Shown here piece by piece: positions 18,532 to 28,264 of a DNA stretch of 64,000 nt. Where the stretch lies: NCBI GenBank assembly GCA_022446985.1, contig JAKVBD010000011.1:1-64000 (forward strand). The letters run 5' to 3'. Every line of letters begins with the position of its first letter. The first letter of the stretch is position 1. Source of the DNA: Lentisphaerales bacterium. Lineage in GTDB: Bacteria; Verrucomicrobiota; Lentisphaeria; Lentisphaerales; Lentisphaeraceae. Made by a program: the position numbers and the translations under genes. A model generated the notes under the pieces. It was not told the DNA's origin. It saw only the letters and a program-made list of their open reading frames with translations, and made no database searches.

Positions 18532-18906
18532 ATGAATAATCCAAACGATGCCGCTGTAGCCGGATCTATGTTATTTATTGGAGTAATTGTAGCAATTTTT
18601 ATAATTGTAGCAGTTCTTGCAAACATCAAAATTTTCAATAAGGCTGGAGAAGCCGGTTGGAAGTCTCTAGTTCCTATCTTGAACATTTTTGTTTTTTTAA
18701 AAATCATCAGGCAGCCTGCCTGGAGAATTATACTTTACTTCATTCCATTGGTGAATATAATTGTCTCCCTAATTGACCTCAACCGCTTTTGTAAAAGCTT
18801 TGGTAAAGGTTTTGGGCTTCTGATAGCCATGTTATTTCTACAACCAATTTTTATGCTAATTCTTGCCTTTGGAGATGCCGAATACGACGATGCTGTCCTA
18901 GCATAG
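18532..18906 (+). CDS. small DUF5684-type membrane protein
   Basis: This is a 124-residue protein with three to four membrane helices. The segment KAGEAGWKSLVPILNIFVFLKI (about 37-58) is the hallmark of DUF5684, a module also found fused to signal peptidase I in other phyla. The end is acidic (DAEYDDAVLA). The function is unknown. It is followed by a strong bidirectional terminator shared with the converging DUF1501 gene. Confidence 0.65.
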   Translation: MNNPNDAAVAGSMLFIGVIVAIFIIVAVLANIKIFNKAGEAGWKSLVPILNIFVFLKIIRQPAWRIILYFIPLVNIIVSLIDLNRFCKSFGKGFGLLIAMLFLQPIFMLILAFGDAEYDDAVLA

Positions 18907-18963
18907 TCTAGTCACTAATTCACTGATAGTGGTTAACTTTCAACGACCATATCCAGTGATCAG

Positions 18964-18991
18964 TTTTGCCGACCGCAATTGGTCGGCAAAA
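18964..18991. terminator. bidirectional terminator
   Basis: TTTTGCCGACC (18964-18974) pairs perfectly with GGTCGGCAAAA (18981-18991) around a six-base loop. The A and T tails on both sides make it work for both converging genes. Confidence 0.85.
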
Positions 18992-18998
18992 ATAATCC

Positions 18999-20366
18999 TT
19001 AAGCCAGTATCTTTTTAATCACCTTCGCTGGGTCAACTCCAGTCAACCTCTGATCCAGCCCCTGGAAGCGAACTGAAAGTTTGTGATGGTCAATTCCAAG
19101 TAGATGAAGAATCGTCGCGTGCAGGTCGCGAACATGAACTGTGTCTTTTACTGAACCATAGCCAAACTCGTCAGATTCTCCGTGCTTCATCCCACCTTTG
19201 ATTCCTCCTCCAGCAAGGAAGGTAGAGAAACAATTCATGTGATGATCACGTCCACTGCCTCCCTGAGACATGGGTGTTCGACCAAACTCTGTACCGAAGA
19301 TGATTAAGGTATCTTTCAGCATATCACGCTGCTTAAGATCCTTAATCAAAGCAGCAGTTGCCTGATCTGTGTAGCCTGCGGCTTTCTGAAAACCATTTTC
19401 AATACCACCGTGATGGTCCCAACCACGGTGATAAAGCTGAATATAGCGCACGCCACGCTCAGCCATTCTTCTCGCGAGAAGGCAATTGGATGCGAAAGAG
19501 CCATCGCCTGGTTTGCAGCCGTACATATCTAACACATGCTGAGGTTCATCTTTCATATCGCTCAATTCAGGAATGGACTCCTGCATGCGATAAGCCAATT
19601 CATACTGCGAAATACGCGTACTGATCTCAGGATCATTGCGATTGTCTTTCAGCAGGCGATTCATCTTATTAAGTGTTTCGATCATATCGCCCTGTTGCTG
19701 ACGGGTCACACCTTTTGGATTATTGATATAATAGACTGCATCACCCACAGAATTGAACTTAACTCCCTGAAAACGGCCCGGTAGAAAGCCATTATTCCAC
19801 TGTCGAGTAGAAATCGGCTGTGCCTGGCCGCCGCCCTCTGAACTCATCACTACATATCCAGGTAGACTGCCATTCTCGGTTCCAAGTGCATAATTCACCC
19901 AGGAGCCTATACTTGGGCGACCATTGAGGATTCCACCAGTATTCATAACAGTGTGAGCCGGGTCGTGATTAATCTGCTCATTCTTCATAGAATTAATCAC
20001 ACAGACGTCATCTGCAATACTGCCGATGTGCGGTAGTTTTTCTGAGATCTCTAAACCAGACTGACCGTACTTTTTGAATTTAAAACGCGGGGCAAAACAC
20101 TTGAGTTCTTTTCCCTGTAGCTGGGCTAACTGCTGGCCTTTGGTAAATGACGATGGCATAGCTTTACCATCCATCTTCGCGAGCATCGGTTTATTATCGA
20201 ATGATTCTAGATGAGACATACCTCCAGCCATGTAAAGGTGAATAATACGCTTTACTTTTGGGGCAAAATTTGGGAATTTGGTATGACTGGCTGCTTGAGC
20301 ATTACTCAAAAGAAAAGCTGAAAGCCCTGTTGCTGCGGAAGCCTGTAAAAATTTTCTTCTATCCAT
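18999..20366 (-). CDS. DUF1501 protein (sulfatase-fold, Tat-type leader)
   Basis: The 455-residue protein starts MDRRKFLQASAATGL, a Tat-like leader ending AQA. It has IIHLYMAGGMSHLESFDNKP and FGTEFGRTPMSQGGSGRDHH, both diagnostic of DUF1501, an alkaline-phosphatase-superfamily family common in Planctomycetota and Lentisphaerota. AAGGAG precedes the ATG. It is the second gene after the PSCyt gene (10 bp gap), the usual order in this group. The pair is thought to act outside the cytoplasm in degradation of complex carbon, but no reaction has been shown. Confidence 0.9.
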   Translation of the reverse strand: MDRRKFLQASAATGLSAFLLSNAQAASHTKFPNFAPKVKRIIHLYMAGGMSHLESFDNKPMLAKMDGKAMPSSFTKGQQLAQLQGKELKCFAPRFKFKKYGQSGLEISEKLPHIGSIADDVCVINSMKNEQINHDPAHTVMNTGGILNGRPSIGSWVNYALGTENGSLPGYVVMSSEGGGQAQPISTRQWNNGFLPGRFQGVKFNSVGDAVYYINNPKGVTRQQQGDMIETLNKMNRLLKDNRNDPEISTRISQYELAYRMQESIPELSDMKDEPQHVLDMYGCKPGDGSFASNCLLARRMAERGVRYIQLYHRGWDHHGGIENGFQKAAGYTDQATAALIKDLKQRDMLKDTLIIFGTEFGRTPMSQGGSGRDHHMNCFSTFLAGGGIKGGMKHGESDEFGYGSVKDTVHVRDLHATILHLLGIDHHKLSVRFQGLDQRLTGVDPAKVIKKILA

Positions 20367-20376
20367 GATCTTCTCC

Positions 20377-23286
20377 TTAGTAAACTGTGATGCTTTCGTG
20401 AAGGTTGAGTAGTACGCGAGCCAGAGCTGTGAAAGCTGCCATATCTGCCGTTTTATAATGAGCTTTAAACATTCCTGGAGATAAGAAGTCTGTTATCTCC
20501 TTCGGCTTTTCGTTGTAAGCTATTTTCTGACTTAGAAGATAATCGTCCAATGTTTTTAACTCTTTCGCAGAAGGAAGACGGCCTGTTGTTTTTTCAAACA
20601 TTACCTGAATTCTTTGAGTATCAGTTGTTTTGATAGTCAGGGCTTTTTCCGCCATATGAACTGCAGCTTCATTGAAAGTTGGGTCATTGAGTAAAACCAG
20701 GGCCTGAAGAGGTGTATTTGACACTGAACGTCTGGCACAGGATTCTTCACGAGTTGGAGCATCAAAAGCCTGTAGCATCGGATGAATAAAAGTTCTCTGC
20801 CAATGCATATAAAGTCCACGACGATACTGCTGTTCATTCATATCTGCCGAGTACTTTCTTTTTGGAAAGTTCAATTGAGAGTAGTGCCCTGCTGGCTGGT
20901 AAGGCTTTACACTGCGACCGCCAATTTTGCGATTTAAAAGTCCTGATACAGCCAGTGCATTATCTCGAACGAATTCGGCATGTAATCTTTTTGAATTTTG
21001 GTGACTGATAAAGTTGTTAAAAGGGTCTTCATTTTTGGCACGCCGACTGACAGCTGACTTCTGGCGATAAGTCTCAGTCATGGCAATTTTCTTAACCAAC
21101 CTTTTGACATCCCAGTCATTACGGAATTCATAAGCCAGATTGTCTATGACTTGTGGATAGTAAGGAGGCTCACCTTGAGAGCCGACGTCTTCTGTTATTG
21201 GCGCTAAACCTCGTCCAAACATTATGGCCCAAACACGATTAACAAAAACTCTGGCAGTTAATGGATTATCTTTTGAAACCAGCCAATTTGCCAGATCCAA
21301 ACGATCAGCACGGCCTGCTTTTTCAATCTTACCAAAGAATTCAGGAATCGCCGGCTCAACAATTTCACCGTTGTCATCCATCCAGTTACCGCGAGGAAGT
21401 ATACGCGTCACTTCAGACTTAACGGCTTCAGTAACCAGGAAGTAAGCACGGCCATATTCTAAATCTTTGGCTTGCTTGTCTAAAGCTGCTTTTTGAGTGA
21501 TGAGCTTTCTGTAGTTCGCATCATTTAGAGCGAGGTAAGCCTTTTTAGAATTCTTCTCTTTAAAAAGAGAAGTAAAAACACTGTCATTCATCTTAGGCTG
21601 ACCTGAAAGACGGAATAGAGCAAATTGATGTTTCTTGTGCTTACTTAAGAAAGAGATTTTCACTTTAAGCTCACCTGAAACTTTTTGAGGGAAAGTAAAT
21701 AGAGCATGGCGATTCACCTGATTTTTCTTTTCCCAACCATGAACTGCCCAGCCGCGATCTTTGTTACCTTTCAAAGAATTTCTGATTAGGTGACCACTCT
21801 GCTCAAAATCTGCAATAGCCTTTTTCAGGTTAAGCTTCTTGCCTTGGCTGAAAACTTCAAATTTAGACATAATGAAGTTGGTTGCACCTTGACCGAAACC
21901 CTGTTTCACATCAGATCCTACCATAACCTCCAGAAGAAGTTTATTGGTCTCTGATTTAAGGCTTAGATCAATTTCATAGACATCATTGTCCGGAGTTTTT
22001 CCATTAACCAGGATTGAACCATCCTGGCGAGTATTCATGGTCGCGCTATTTTTTGAAGTTGCAGATTTCACTACGACATCTTTGAATAATTCAGATTGCC
22101 ACTTTTTTACGCTCTCTACATCCGAAGCCTCTTCTGCTTTCGACATTGCTGCGTAAACTTCTTTTAACTTTGCAGCGACTTTTTCATATTTAGGATAATT
22201 CTCTTTGTCTTTTATGTGAGCAAGTGGAGGGAAAGCACCGCCATAACGTCCAACTTGTTTTATATCGGCAAAGAAAGCTTTGAAAGAATAGAAGTCTTTG
22301 GCAGAAAGTGGATCGTACTTGTGATCGTGACATTCAGCACAACCAAGAGTTGAGCCCATCCATAAATTAGTCACTGTTCTAACTCTATCGGCACCATATT
22401 TAGCAATGTATTCTTTTGGCTGAGCACCGCCTTCCTGCGTCATCATATTCAGACGATTAAAACAAGACGCGACAAGATGCTCATCTTGGCGATCTGGTAG
22501 TAAATCACCTGCCAATTGCTCCCTTGTGAAGTCATCAAATTTCTTGTTTTTATTAAAAGCATTAATAACATAATCGCGATAAGGGTAAACTTTCTGAACT
22601 TGATCGCCATGGTAACCGACACTATCTGCAAAGCGAGCCAGATCGAGCCAGAAAACGGCCATTCTTTCACCATAATGCTTGTCATTTAAATAACGCTCCA
22701 CCTGCTTTTCCCAGGCATTGACTGACTTGTCATTTAAAAAATTATTGATCTCTGCAATTGTTGGTGGTAAACCGCGCAGGTCGAGACTTAAACGACGTAT
22801 AAGGGTTCTTTTTTCGGCTTGTTTAGATAAGGAAAAGTTTTCTTTTGCTAATTCAGCTTTAAAAATGTTATCGATACTTTTTTTACTGTATTCATCAGTC
22901 AGTTTTGCATAAGACCAATGCTCAGCAAATTTACCTCCTTGCTTGATCCACTCAGCAATAAGATCTTTATCTTCTTTATTAAGAGCTTTGTGAGAATCTA
23001 GAGGTGGCATGACATCATCTTCATCATCTGTAATGATGCGCTGCCAAAGCTCAGATTTATCGAGATCTCCCGGTACCAAAGCCTGACGGTTTTTCTTTTT
23101 ACCTAACTTCTTGGTAGCTGCTTCAAATGTGTGCAGCTGAAGCTTGCCTTTGATGTCATCGGCATCCGGGCCGTGACAGAAATAACATTTATCTGAAAGT
23201 ATGGGTCTGATTTGACGATTAAAGTCGATTTCCTTAGCACTTAAAAAACTGCAGAAAAGAAACAACACACAAAGCAATTTTTTCAT
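20377..23286 (-). CDS. planctomycete-type cytochrome/DUF1549-DUF1553 protein (PSCyt1-PSCyt2-PSD1)
   Basis: This is a 969-residue protein. A signal peptide (ending LSAKE) is followed by a haem-binding CYFCH near residue 33 (PSCyt1, C-type cytochrome). A PSCyt2/DUF1549 region with a second CAECH follows near residue 316, and a C-terminal PSD1/DUF1553 domain has NRVWAIMFGRGLAPITEDVG. The central 150 residues look like a carbohydrate-binding insert. GGAG precedes the ATG. It forms a two-gene unit with the DUF1501 gene. A role in electron transfer during periplasmic breakdown of polymers is suggested for such pairs but not proven. Confidence 0.9.
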   Translation of the reverse strand: MKKLLCVLFLFCSFLSAKEIDFNRQIRPILSDKCYFCHGPDADDIKGKLQLHTFEAATKKLGKKKNRQALVPGDLDKSELWQRIITDDEDDVMPPLDSHKALNKEDKDLIAEWIKQGGKFAEHWSYAKLTDEYSKKSIDNIFKAELAKENFSLSKQAEKRTLIRRLSLDLRGLPPTIAEINNFLNDKSVNAWEKQVERYLNDKHYGERMAVFWLDLARFADSVGYHGDQVQKVYPYRDYVINAFNKNKKFDDFTREQLAGDLLPDRQDEHLVASCFNRLNMMTQEGGAQPKEYIAKYGADRVRTVTNLWMGSTLGCAECHDHKYDPLSAKDFYSFKAFFADIKQVGRYGGAFPPLAHIKDKENYPKYEKVAAKLKEVYAAMSKAEEASDVESVKKWQSELFKDVVVKSATSKNSATMNTRQDGSILVNGKTPDNDVYEIDLSLKSETNKLLLEVMVGSDVKQGFGQGATNFIMSKFEVFSQGKKLNLKKAIADFEQSGHLIRNSLKGNKDRGWAVHGWEKKNQVNRHALFTFPQKVSGELKVKISFLSKHKKHQFALFRLSGQPKMNDSVFTSLFKEKNSKKAYLALNDANYRKLITQKAALDKQAKDLEYGRAYFLVTEAVKSEVTRILPRGNWMDDNGEIVEPAIPEFFGKIEKAGRADRLDLANWLVSKDNPLTARVFVNRVWAIMFGRGLAPITEDVGSQGEPPYYPQVIDNLAYEFRNDWDVKRLVKKIAMTETYRQKSAVSRRAKNEDPFNNFISHQNSKRLHAEFVRDNALAVSGLLNRKIGGRSVKPYQPAGHYSQLNFPKRKYSADMNEQQYRRGLYMHWQRTFIHPMLQAFDAPTREESCARRSVSNTPLQALVLLNDPTFNEAAVHMAEKALTIKTTDTQRIQVMFEKTTGRLPSAKELKTLDDYLLSQKIAYNEKPKEITDFLSPGMFKAHYKTADMAAFTALARVLLNLHESITVY

Positions 23287-23452
23287 TTTAACTCCTATGA
23301 TTTTACAGAGTCTTTCCCTAGCCTAAGTGATTTGTTACATGCTCTTCAAAAATTTTTAATATTTTTCATGTCAGGCATAAATAATCAGCATTTCCTCTTG
23401 TCAGTCGAAGCTTTCGGATTATCTTTGCTGCCAATTAATTAGCGGGACAATT

Positions 23453-23962
23453 ATGGAAGATCAGGAAAATCTCGAAGCTGAAGATTTTATACCTCATGAA
23501 GAGGAAGAAGTCAGAGACGAAGATGTCGACATCTACGAACTTTTATTTAATGAGTTAACATCCATCATGCAAGATCGTGATTCATCGTCAGAAGAAGTCA
23601 CAGCCTGGATGATTGGCGATAAATTGCGCCGTGTTCTCGGTATTGTCACTGATAAGAAAAAAGGCAAAGAAGCATTTGAACTTCTTCAGAAGCAGATTTC
23701 TAAAAGATTTGGAGCCGAGTTCACTCTTGAAAAGCTTCACGAGAGCATAAAGATTGCTGACGAATTTCCTGACTTATTCCTATTCTCTGAGATGACTGAT
23801 CACTTAAATATGGAACATATTCGAGTCTTAATTGAAGTACAGTCAGATTTAGCCCGGACTTACTACAGCGAAATGTCTAAAGCTGAAAAGTGGACTCCAA
23901 AACAACTTAAAGAAAAAATTGACTCAAAAGCTTTTGAAAAAGAGTACGGCGAAGAAGCTTAA
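23453..23962 (+). CDS. stand-alone DUF1016_N-like protein
   Basis: This is a 169-residue protein. The first 30 residues are very acidic. The rest resembles the N-terminal domain of DUF1016/YhcG nucleases: WMIGDKLRRV, then LLQKQISKRFGAEFTLEKL, then MEHIRVLIEVQSDLARTYYSEMSKAEKWTPKQLKEKI, which mirror the LSWSHY...WSVRTLREKI pattern. The C-terminal PDDEXK nuclease domain is absent and the reading frame ends cleanly. It lies next to a decayed defence island holding a broken full DUF1016 gene. It may be a DNA-binding or regulatory relative. The assignment rests on motif pattern only. Confidence 0.55.
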   Translation: MEDQENLEAEDFIPHEEEEVRDEDVDIYELLFNELTSIMQDRDSSSEEVTAWMIGDKLRRVLGIVTDKKKGKEAFELLQKQISKRFGAEFTLEKLHESIKIADEFPDLFLFSEMTDHLNMEHIRVLIEVQSDLARTYYSEMSKAEKWTPKQLKEKIDSKAFEKEYGEEA

Positions 23963-24053
23963 GCCTGCTAACTGAGCAAATTTTAAAAATCCCTTTTTCA
24001 TTCTTTCAAATACATGTCATGCTAAGCCTATAACACTTAAATAGAGCTTAGCT

Positions 24054-24608
24054 ATGACTGATTCTGTCTCCACCTTATGGACTGAAGAGTTTGTTTTTCG
24101 GGCCTTGACCTGTGAAGATGAAGACATCCATAAACAGGCTTTGAAAGCTTCTAAAACATTAGAAGATAAATCATCCCTTAACAACAGACTGTTAACCTGT
24201 GTAACAGATGGCAATACCCCACCTTGGGAAGCTTTAAAGATCATGGTCTAAAATTCAGCAGCTGATGTTGAAGCCATTCTGAAAGACAACCTTTACCCGT
24301 CTATCACCTCCATTGAAGACCTCTTTCAACTTCTAAAGATTGCCAAAAAATTCCCTCGACAAGATGCTTATAAATTCCTTTTAGAAGCAAAGACTAAGGA
24401 GTCATTTTTCTAAATTCTCTTTTGATTGACAGCTTTCATCTGACTCCTTTGCATGACCTACAACCGATTCTCATTAAGATATACAAACAGGAAAGCTATA
24501 GTTTTGAATGCAAAGTCACCAGCTTACTCTGCGACGGATACATTTTGCGGTCTATCAACCTTGAAAGCCTTCCAAAAAAGAATTCCGCAAAGTTCTATTT
24601 TACTCTTC
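24054..24608 (+). pseudogene. broken gene of unknown function, truncated by an IS remnant
   Basis: The frame starts at ATG 24054, meets TAA at 24249-24251, and continues in the same frame to a stop at 24411. A slip in the T-run at 24404-24409 would carry it on through LNSLLIDSFHLTPLHDLQ to about 24600. There the sequence turns into the reverse strand of a transposase relic. Thus one stop, one frameshift and a truncation affect what was once a longer, helix-rich gene. I do not recognise the family. Its start is similar in spacing and composition to the DUF1016_N gene upstream. Confidence 0.6.
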
Positions 24609-25549
24609 AACAACAGGTTTCGCTGAGTTGAATTTGATAGCCTTGACCTTTATGAGCATCATAGCTTGCATCCGGATAGGATGGATTTTGCATGACATCA
24701 GCACCTGGTGATTTTTTGATATTTACTTGAGAAGAGTCATCATCATTGGCATCCACTGAAACAGGACCAGTAACTTCGCATTGTTCTTCAAAAACTCTTA
24801 ACATGTCTTTGAAGATTTTCATATTTTCAATTTCAGCATGTCCTGCAAAAAGCTGAATTAATCATGAAAATCTTCTGCGACCTGTTGACGAAGCCATGAA
24901 CGTTTTTGTTGATCTTTTTTGAATTCGGCAAAGAGTTTGTCGATTTTTCGCTGATAACGCCCCAGAAGTGACTCCGAGACTTTTGGGTAATCTTTGGCAT
25001 GGTATTTTCAGTTGGTTTAAAAACCTCGTTAGTGTACTGGCCATCAACTTAGTTCTGCCACAGGTCGCCATATCCGAGAATAACATGAGTTGAGTCCAGA
25101 CGCTGAGTTTCGATATTTAAATCCAGTTCTTTAATAAGTTTTTGGGTAACATCCTCAAAAATCTTACGTGCCAAGGTCTCTTCGCGTACCGTTTTTTGAT
25201 AGCGCTGAAGAGTCCTTTCACACATGCTTAAATTGTTAGAACCTAAATTCAGAGCATATTGAATACGAGTATCAAAGAGATAAGCATCAACTGCCTCGGC
25301 TTCTGTCAAGTTATGAAATTCTTTAAGAAGGATCAAGCCGGCCATAGAGTACAGCTCCTTCGTAGGACGGCCTTGATCTGGGTGGTAGCCAGAACCGATT
25401 TCTGCTACTCGCATGAGCTCTAAAATCTAATGCCGATACAGAGCATGATAGCCTCCTTTGAGACGCTTGAGGGCAGTAGCGCTAAATTGACTCTCAGTGT
25501 AGTCTAAAAGCTGTCTTTGGCGTGGGTCTACTGAATATCTCACTATCAC
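24607..25549 (-). mobile_element. degenerate transposase (DUF772 / IS1182- or ISNCY-like), 3' truncated
   Basis: Reading from GTG 25549: YSVDPRQRQLLDYTESQFS, a TAG near 25428, then YHPDQGRPTKELYSMAGLILLKEFHNLTEAEAVDAY. This N-terminal block is typical of DUF772-type DDE transposases. A frameshift near 25040 is followed by HAKDYPKVSESLLGRYQRKIDK, another break near 24860, and QNPSYPDASYDAHKGQGYQIQLSETC, the conserved HKGQGYQVQ block. The catalytic C-terminal domain is missing, cut at about 24607 where host sequence begins. No terminal inverted repeats were found. The element is dead and old. Confidence 0.8.
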
Positions 25550-25641
25550 CTTAAACTTTTTAAATTCAATATGTTACAGCATTAACTCTATACGAAATGA
25601 TTCAAGTCAGAAGTAAATTTAAATCATTTATATATATACAC

Positions 25642-26001
25642 TTATGACCATCTTATTCTTTTATCACTGGTGCCTATAAGCTCCTCCAACGAACTATTCT
25701 CACAGAGCATGCGATAACCTCGTTCTCCATAACAATTGTCATAAAAATGACGGGCTATAAAGAAAGCAACAACCAGCTGCGCAGGGGGATGTTTCTGTGA
25801 TCTGCTATTTTGAAAGTCACGATTTCGTGATAGGGCTCTGCTTTCACTAAGATGAAGTTGATCATTTTTAATTGATTCCTCGATCTTCTTAAAGTCCGGA
25901 CGAAGGATGATTTGCCCCGCTATTTTAAGCGGACCGCTAAGAATTCCTGCTGTTTATCTTAGCTCTTCAATGAAATATTCGGGAAAAAGGGTATCGTTCA
26001 T
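25642..26001 (-). pseudogene. broken small gene of unknown function
   Basis: From ATG 26001 the frame reads MNDTLFPEYFIEELR, then an in-frame TAA, then about 100 codons in the same frame to a stop at 25642-25644. Removing the one stop gives a 119-residue basic protein with ARHFYDNCYGERGYRMLCE. I do not recognise it. Position next to HsdS and transposase relics suggests it belonged to the same island. Confidence 0.5.
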
Positions 26002-26097
26002 CAAAACTTACGCTCGCAATTTTTATGTTGTAAAGAGTTGAAAAATAACACGTTAAACGGATTTTTTGTATTTTGAGCTATTATTTAACAGTTAATT

Positions 26098-26336
26098 GTG
26101 GTTTCTGTCGGAGTGTATCTTGCTAAAGACCAAGTACAAAGATTTATAAAAAAAAGGACTGTTGCGAATTTACCCGGGTCTGATATTTTAAAATTCAATT
26201 TTCGACTATCACCTCTCCCCGAACAAGAAAAAATAGTCTCAATTCTTTCTGGAGTAGATGAGAAACTTGATGTTCTGGAAGAGAAAAAGGCCTCATGCAG
26301 AAGCTTTTGACGGGGAAGATAAGGGTTCAGGATTGA
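26098..26336 (+). pseudogene. hsdS: hsdS C-terminal remnant (type I restriction specificity subunit)
   Basis: The peptide IKKRTVANLPGSDILKFNFRLSPLPEQEKIVSILSGVDEKLDVLEEKK is the end of the second target-recognition domain and the conserved helix of HsdS. A frame change near 26290 then gives LMQKLLTGKIRVQD and a stop at 26334-26336, again the standard HsdS ending. Everything before this, and the methylase gene hsdM, is missing. HsdS chooses the DNA sequence in type I restriction-modification. This is direct evidence that a type I system once stood here. Confidence 0.85.
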
Positions 26337-26350
26337 GGATTGAGGATTGA
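26330..26350. repeat. three tandem copies of GGATTGA
   Basis: A perfect heptamer repeat (GGATTGA three times) starts inside the last codons of the hsdS relic. Such simple repeats can change length by slippage. Here it sits at the end of a dead gene, so it probably has no effect. Confidence 0.7.
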
Positions 26351-26437
26351 GGGCGCTACGCTTAAAGGGAAAAGGATGATATGGATCGCTGAGCTCCAGC
26401 TCGGCAAAGTTAACTTTAAAAAAGAATAAGAAGATTT

Positions 26438-28246
26438 ATGACGAGAAAAGAAAATTTGTGGAGTGCTGAGTTTTTAAAAAAGAACTTCGCCGAAAAAGTG
26501 GAGTTACGTGAATGGATTACAGGCATTGCTATGCGCTTGTACCCGGAATTGGCAAATGAGTTTTTGCTGCAATTGCTCCAAAGTGAAGAACTGGAAGAAC
26601 GCAGAGTCGGTTTCTATAAAGCCCGGAACTTAACAGATTTTTCACCTCTGGCGATAGCCATGAAAGAGTTACTCAAGTCCAATGAAAAGCTGAGCTGGGA
26701 AGCCTATGAATTTCTTGCCAGGTATGCACCTGAAGGAGTTAGCCCCCTATTATCTGACGGCGAAGATTTCTATCCTCTAAAAGAAGAAAATGATTTATTT
26801 TACTTTGTTTCTTTGTGCCGTCATACTTTACCACGGAATGAAGCTTACGAAAATATCGTCGCTCAGTATGAGAGATTGCGAGAAAAAGATTATCGCCGCG
26901 AATATCTTTTAAGAGACATCATCAACACTTCACCGGCAGGCAAACTATCCAAGTGGTTTACGTTGGCGATTGGTACAAGATCCTTAAATGGGCTGCACCA
27001 GCTGGTATCTCGAGAACATCTGTATGACAGCCTGAGTTGGGAGAATATCGAAGACGACAGTAAAGCTCGTGACCTGGCTTATTTTACTCACCTGCAAGAA
27101 TATTTGTCTAAATACGTTACCCCGCACAAGCTCTCTGAGGAATTGCTGGAAAGATTAGTAGCAAGACCGCGGGAAAGTGCCCGTATTTTTCAGGAAGAAC
27201 TGGAACGTTTAGCCCAGCAACGGCAATGGAATCTTGCTTCCTGGCAGCAAAAACACGAGGCCAGTGAAGCTCTTGAAGAGTATCAGCGTAAAGTCCTTTT
27301 ATCTTTAGAAATACTCAAATACTATCAGACTCGAAAAGACTCTGGCAAACAGCTCATCGGCGCTTATATGGTCTTCAATGCCGCCGCCAGTCATAGAGAT
27401 GAGCGCTTGCTGGATTCGGTACCAGACAAAGCCGCTCATGCCTTTGAGCTTTTAAGTGAAAATCGCCTCAACCTTCCTGACTTTTACATCGATGCACTGG
27501 TTGCAGCTGCCCCTGAGCTTTATGAAGATAAGCTTTTTGCCATAATCGAAGAAGATAAACGTTTCATCGCCATTGAAAATTTCATGAAGGTCTTTAAAAA
27601 GTGGGCTCTTCTTAAACCTCAAGAATGTTTTGCCTCAGCCGATCGTTTAATTGCCTGTCTGCATTCTGATCAAAGCGATGAGGTTTGTGAAGGTATTTCT
27701 AGATGCCTTTCTTACTTAGGCCCAAGAGTTCTGGGGAGCATAAAAAAGGTTTTCAATAAGAGTGAAAATAAGTGCTATACCCAGCAGATTTACTTACAAT
27801 CTGCCTTAAGAAGATTGCCTCACCGGGAGACTCTTGAGTATTTACTTCAGTCTTTTGAAGATATTGAGTACCTGACAGAAGATCAGGCAGATCTCTTAGG
27901 AAAATTTTTGCACCCAGACCTTCTACCTATTCTGGAAGGTACTGAACTGGAGACCGACACAGCTCAACTTATCTGTCACATATGTAACCTCTATGAGATG
28001 ACTCACCCTTTGCTAAGTGAAGCTCGCGAGATCGTTAAAGAGGAAAAGGAACGCCGTGCCAACTTTGTCAGTCCTCTGGATCGTTTATTGCAAATGTCAC
28101 AGAAGAACAAGTTGCCGTCTTTTGGCGGAAGGTCCCTTGCCGAAGAAGAAATAAACCGCGCTAAACATAAAGCAAAAAAGAAAGAAGCAAACCGCGCTAA
28201 AAATAAAGCAAAAAAGAAAGCCAAAAAAAAGCAGAGAAAGAAGTGA
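26438..28246 (+). CDS. 602-aa helical-repeat (HEAT-like) protein with Lys-rich tail
   Basis: This is an apparently intact long reading frame inside a decayed island. The body is rich in amphipathic helix pairs such as ANEFLLQLLQSEELEERRVG and ETLEYLLQSFEDIEYLTED, a HEAT/ARM-like pattern. It ends in a strongly basic, Ala/Lys/Arg tail with a repeated NRAKxKAKKK unit (about residues 573-602). No signal peptide, membrane helix or catalytic motif is visible. A purine-rich AAGAATAAGAAG lies before the ATG. A small gene follows with no gap. It may be an accessory or adaptor protein of a defence locus, or a late passenger. I do not recognise a named family. Confidence 0.65.
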   Translation: MTRKENLWSAEFLKKNFAEKVELREWITGIAMRLYPELANEFLLQLLQSEELEERRVGFYKARNLTDFSPLAIAMKELLKSNEKLSWEAYEFLARYAPEGVSPLLSDGEDFYPLKEENDLFYFVSLCRHTLPRNEAYENIVAQYERLREKDYRREYLLRDIINTSPAGKLSKWFTLAIGTRSLNGLHQLVSREHLYDSLSWENIEDDSKARDLAYFTHLQEYLSKYVTPHKLSEELLERLVARPRESARIFQEELERLAQQRQWNLASWQQKHEASEALEEYQRKVLLSLEILKYYQTRKDSGKQLIGAYMVFNAAASHRDERLLDSVPDKAAHAFELLSENRLNLPDFYIDALVAAAPELYEDKLFAIIEEDKRFIAIENFMKVFKKWALLKPQECFASADRLIACLHSDQSDEVCEGISRCLSYLGPRVLGSIKKVFNKSENKCYTQQIYLQSALRRLPHRETLEYLLQSFEDIEYLTEDQADLLGKFLHPDLLPILEGTELETDTAQLICHICNLYEMTHPLLSEAREIVKEEKERRANFVSPLDRLLQMSQKNKLPSFGGRSLAEEEINRAKHKAKKKEANRAKNKAKKKAKKKQRKK

Positions 28247-28264
28247 ATGCAAAAAGGTTCGGAA

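Noticed and set aside
24422-24631. Separate 69-residue gene
   Set aside because: Starts at a TTG without ribosome site, its last codons are antisense transposase, and it joins the broken gene upstream after one slip.
26330-26350. GGATTGA repeats as part of a CRISPR array or phase-variable switch
   Set aside because: Only three seven-base units without spacers, at the end of a dead gene.
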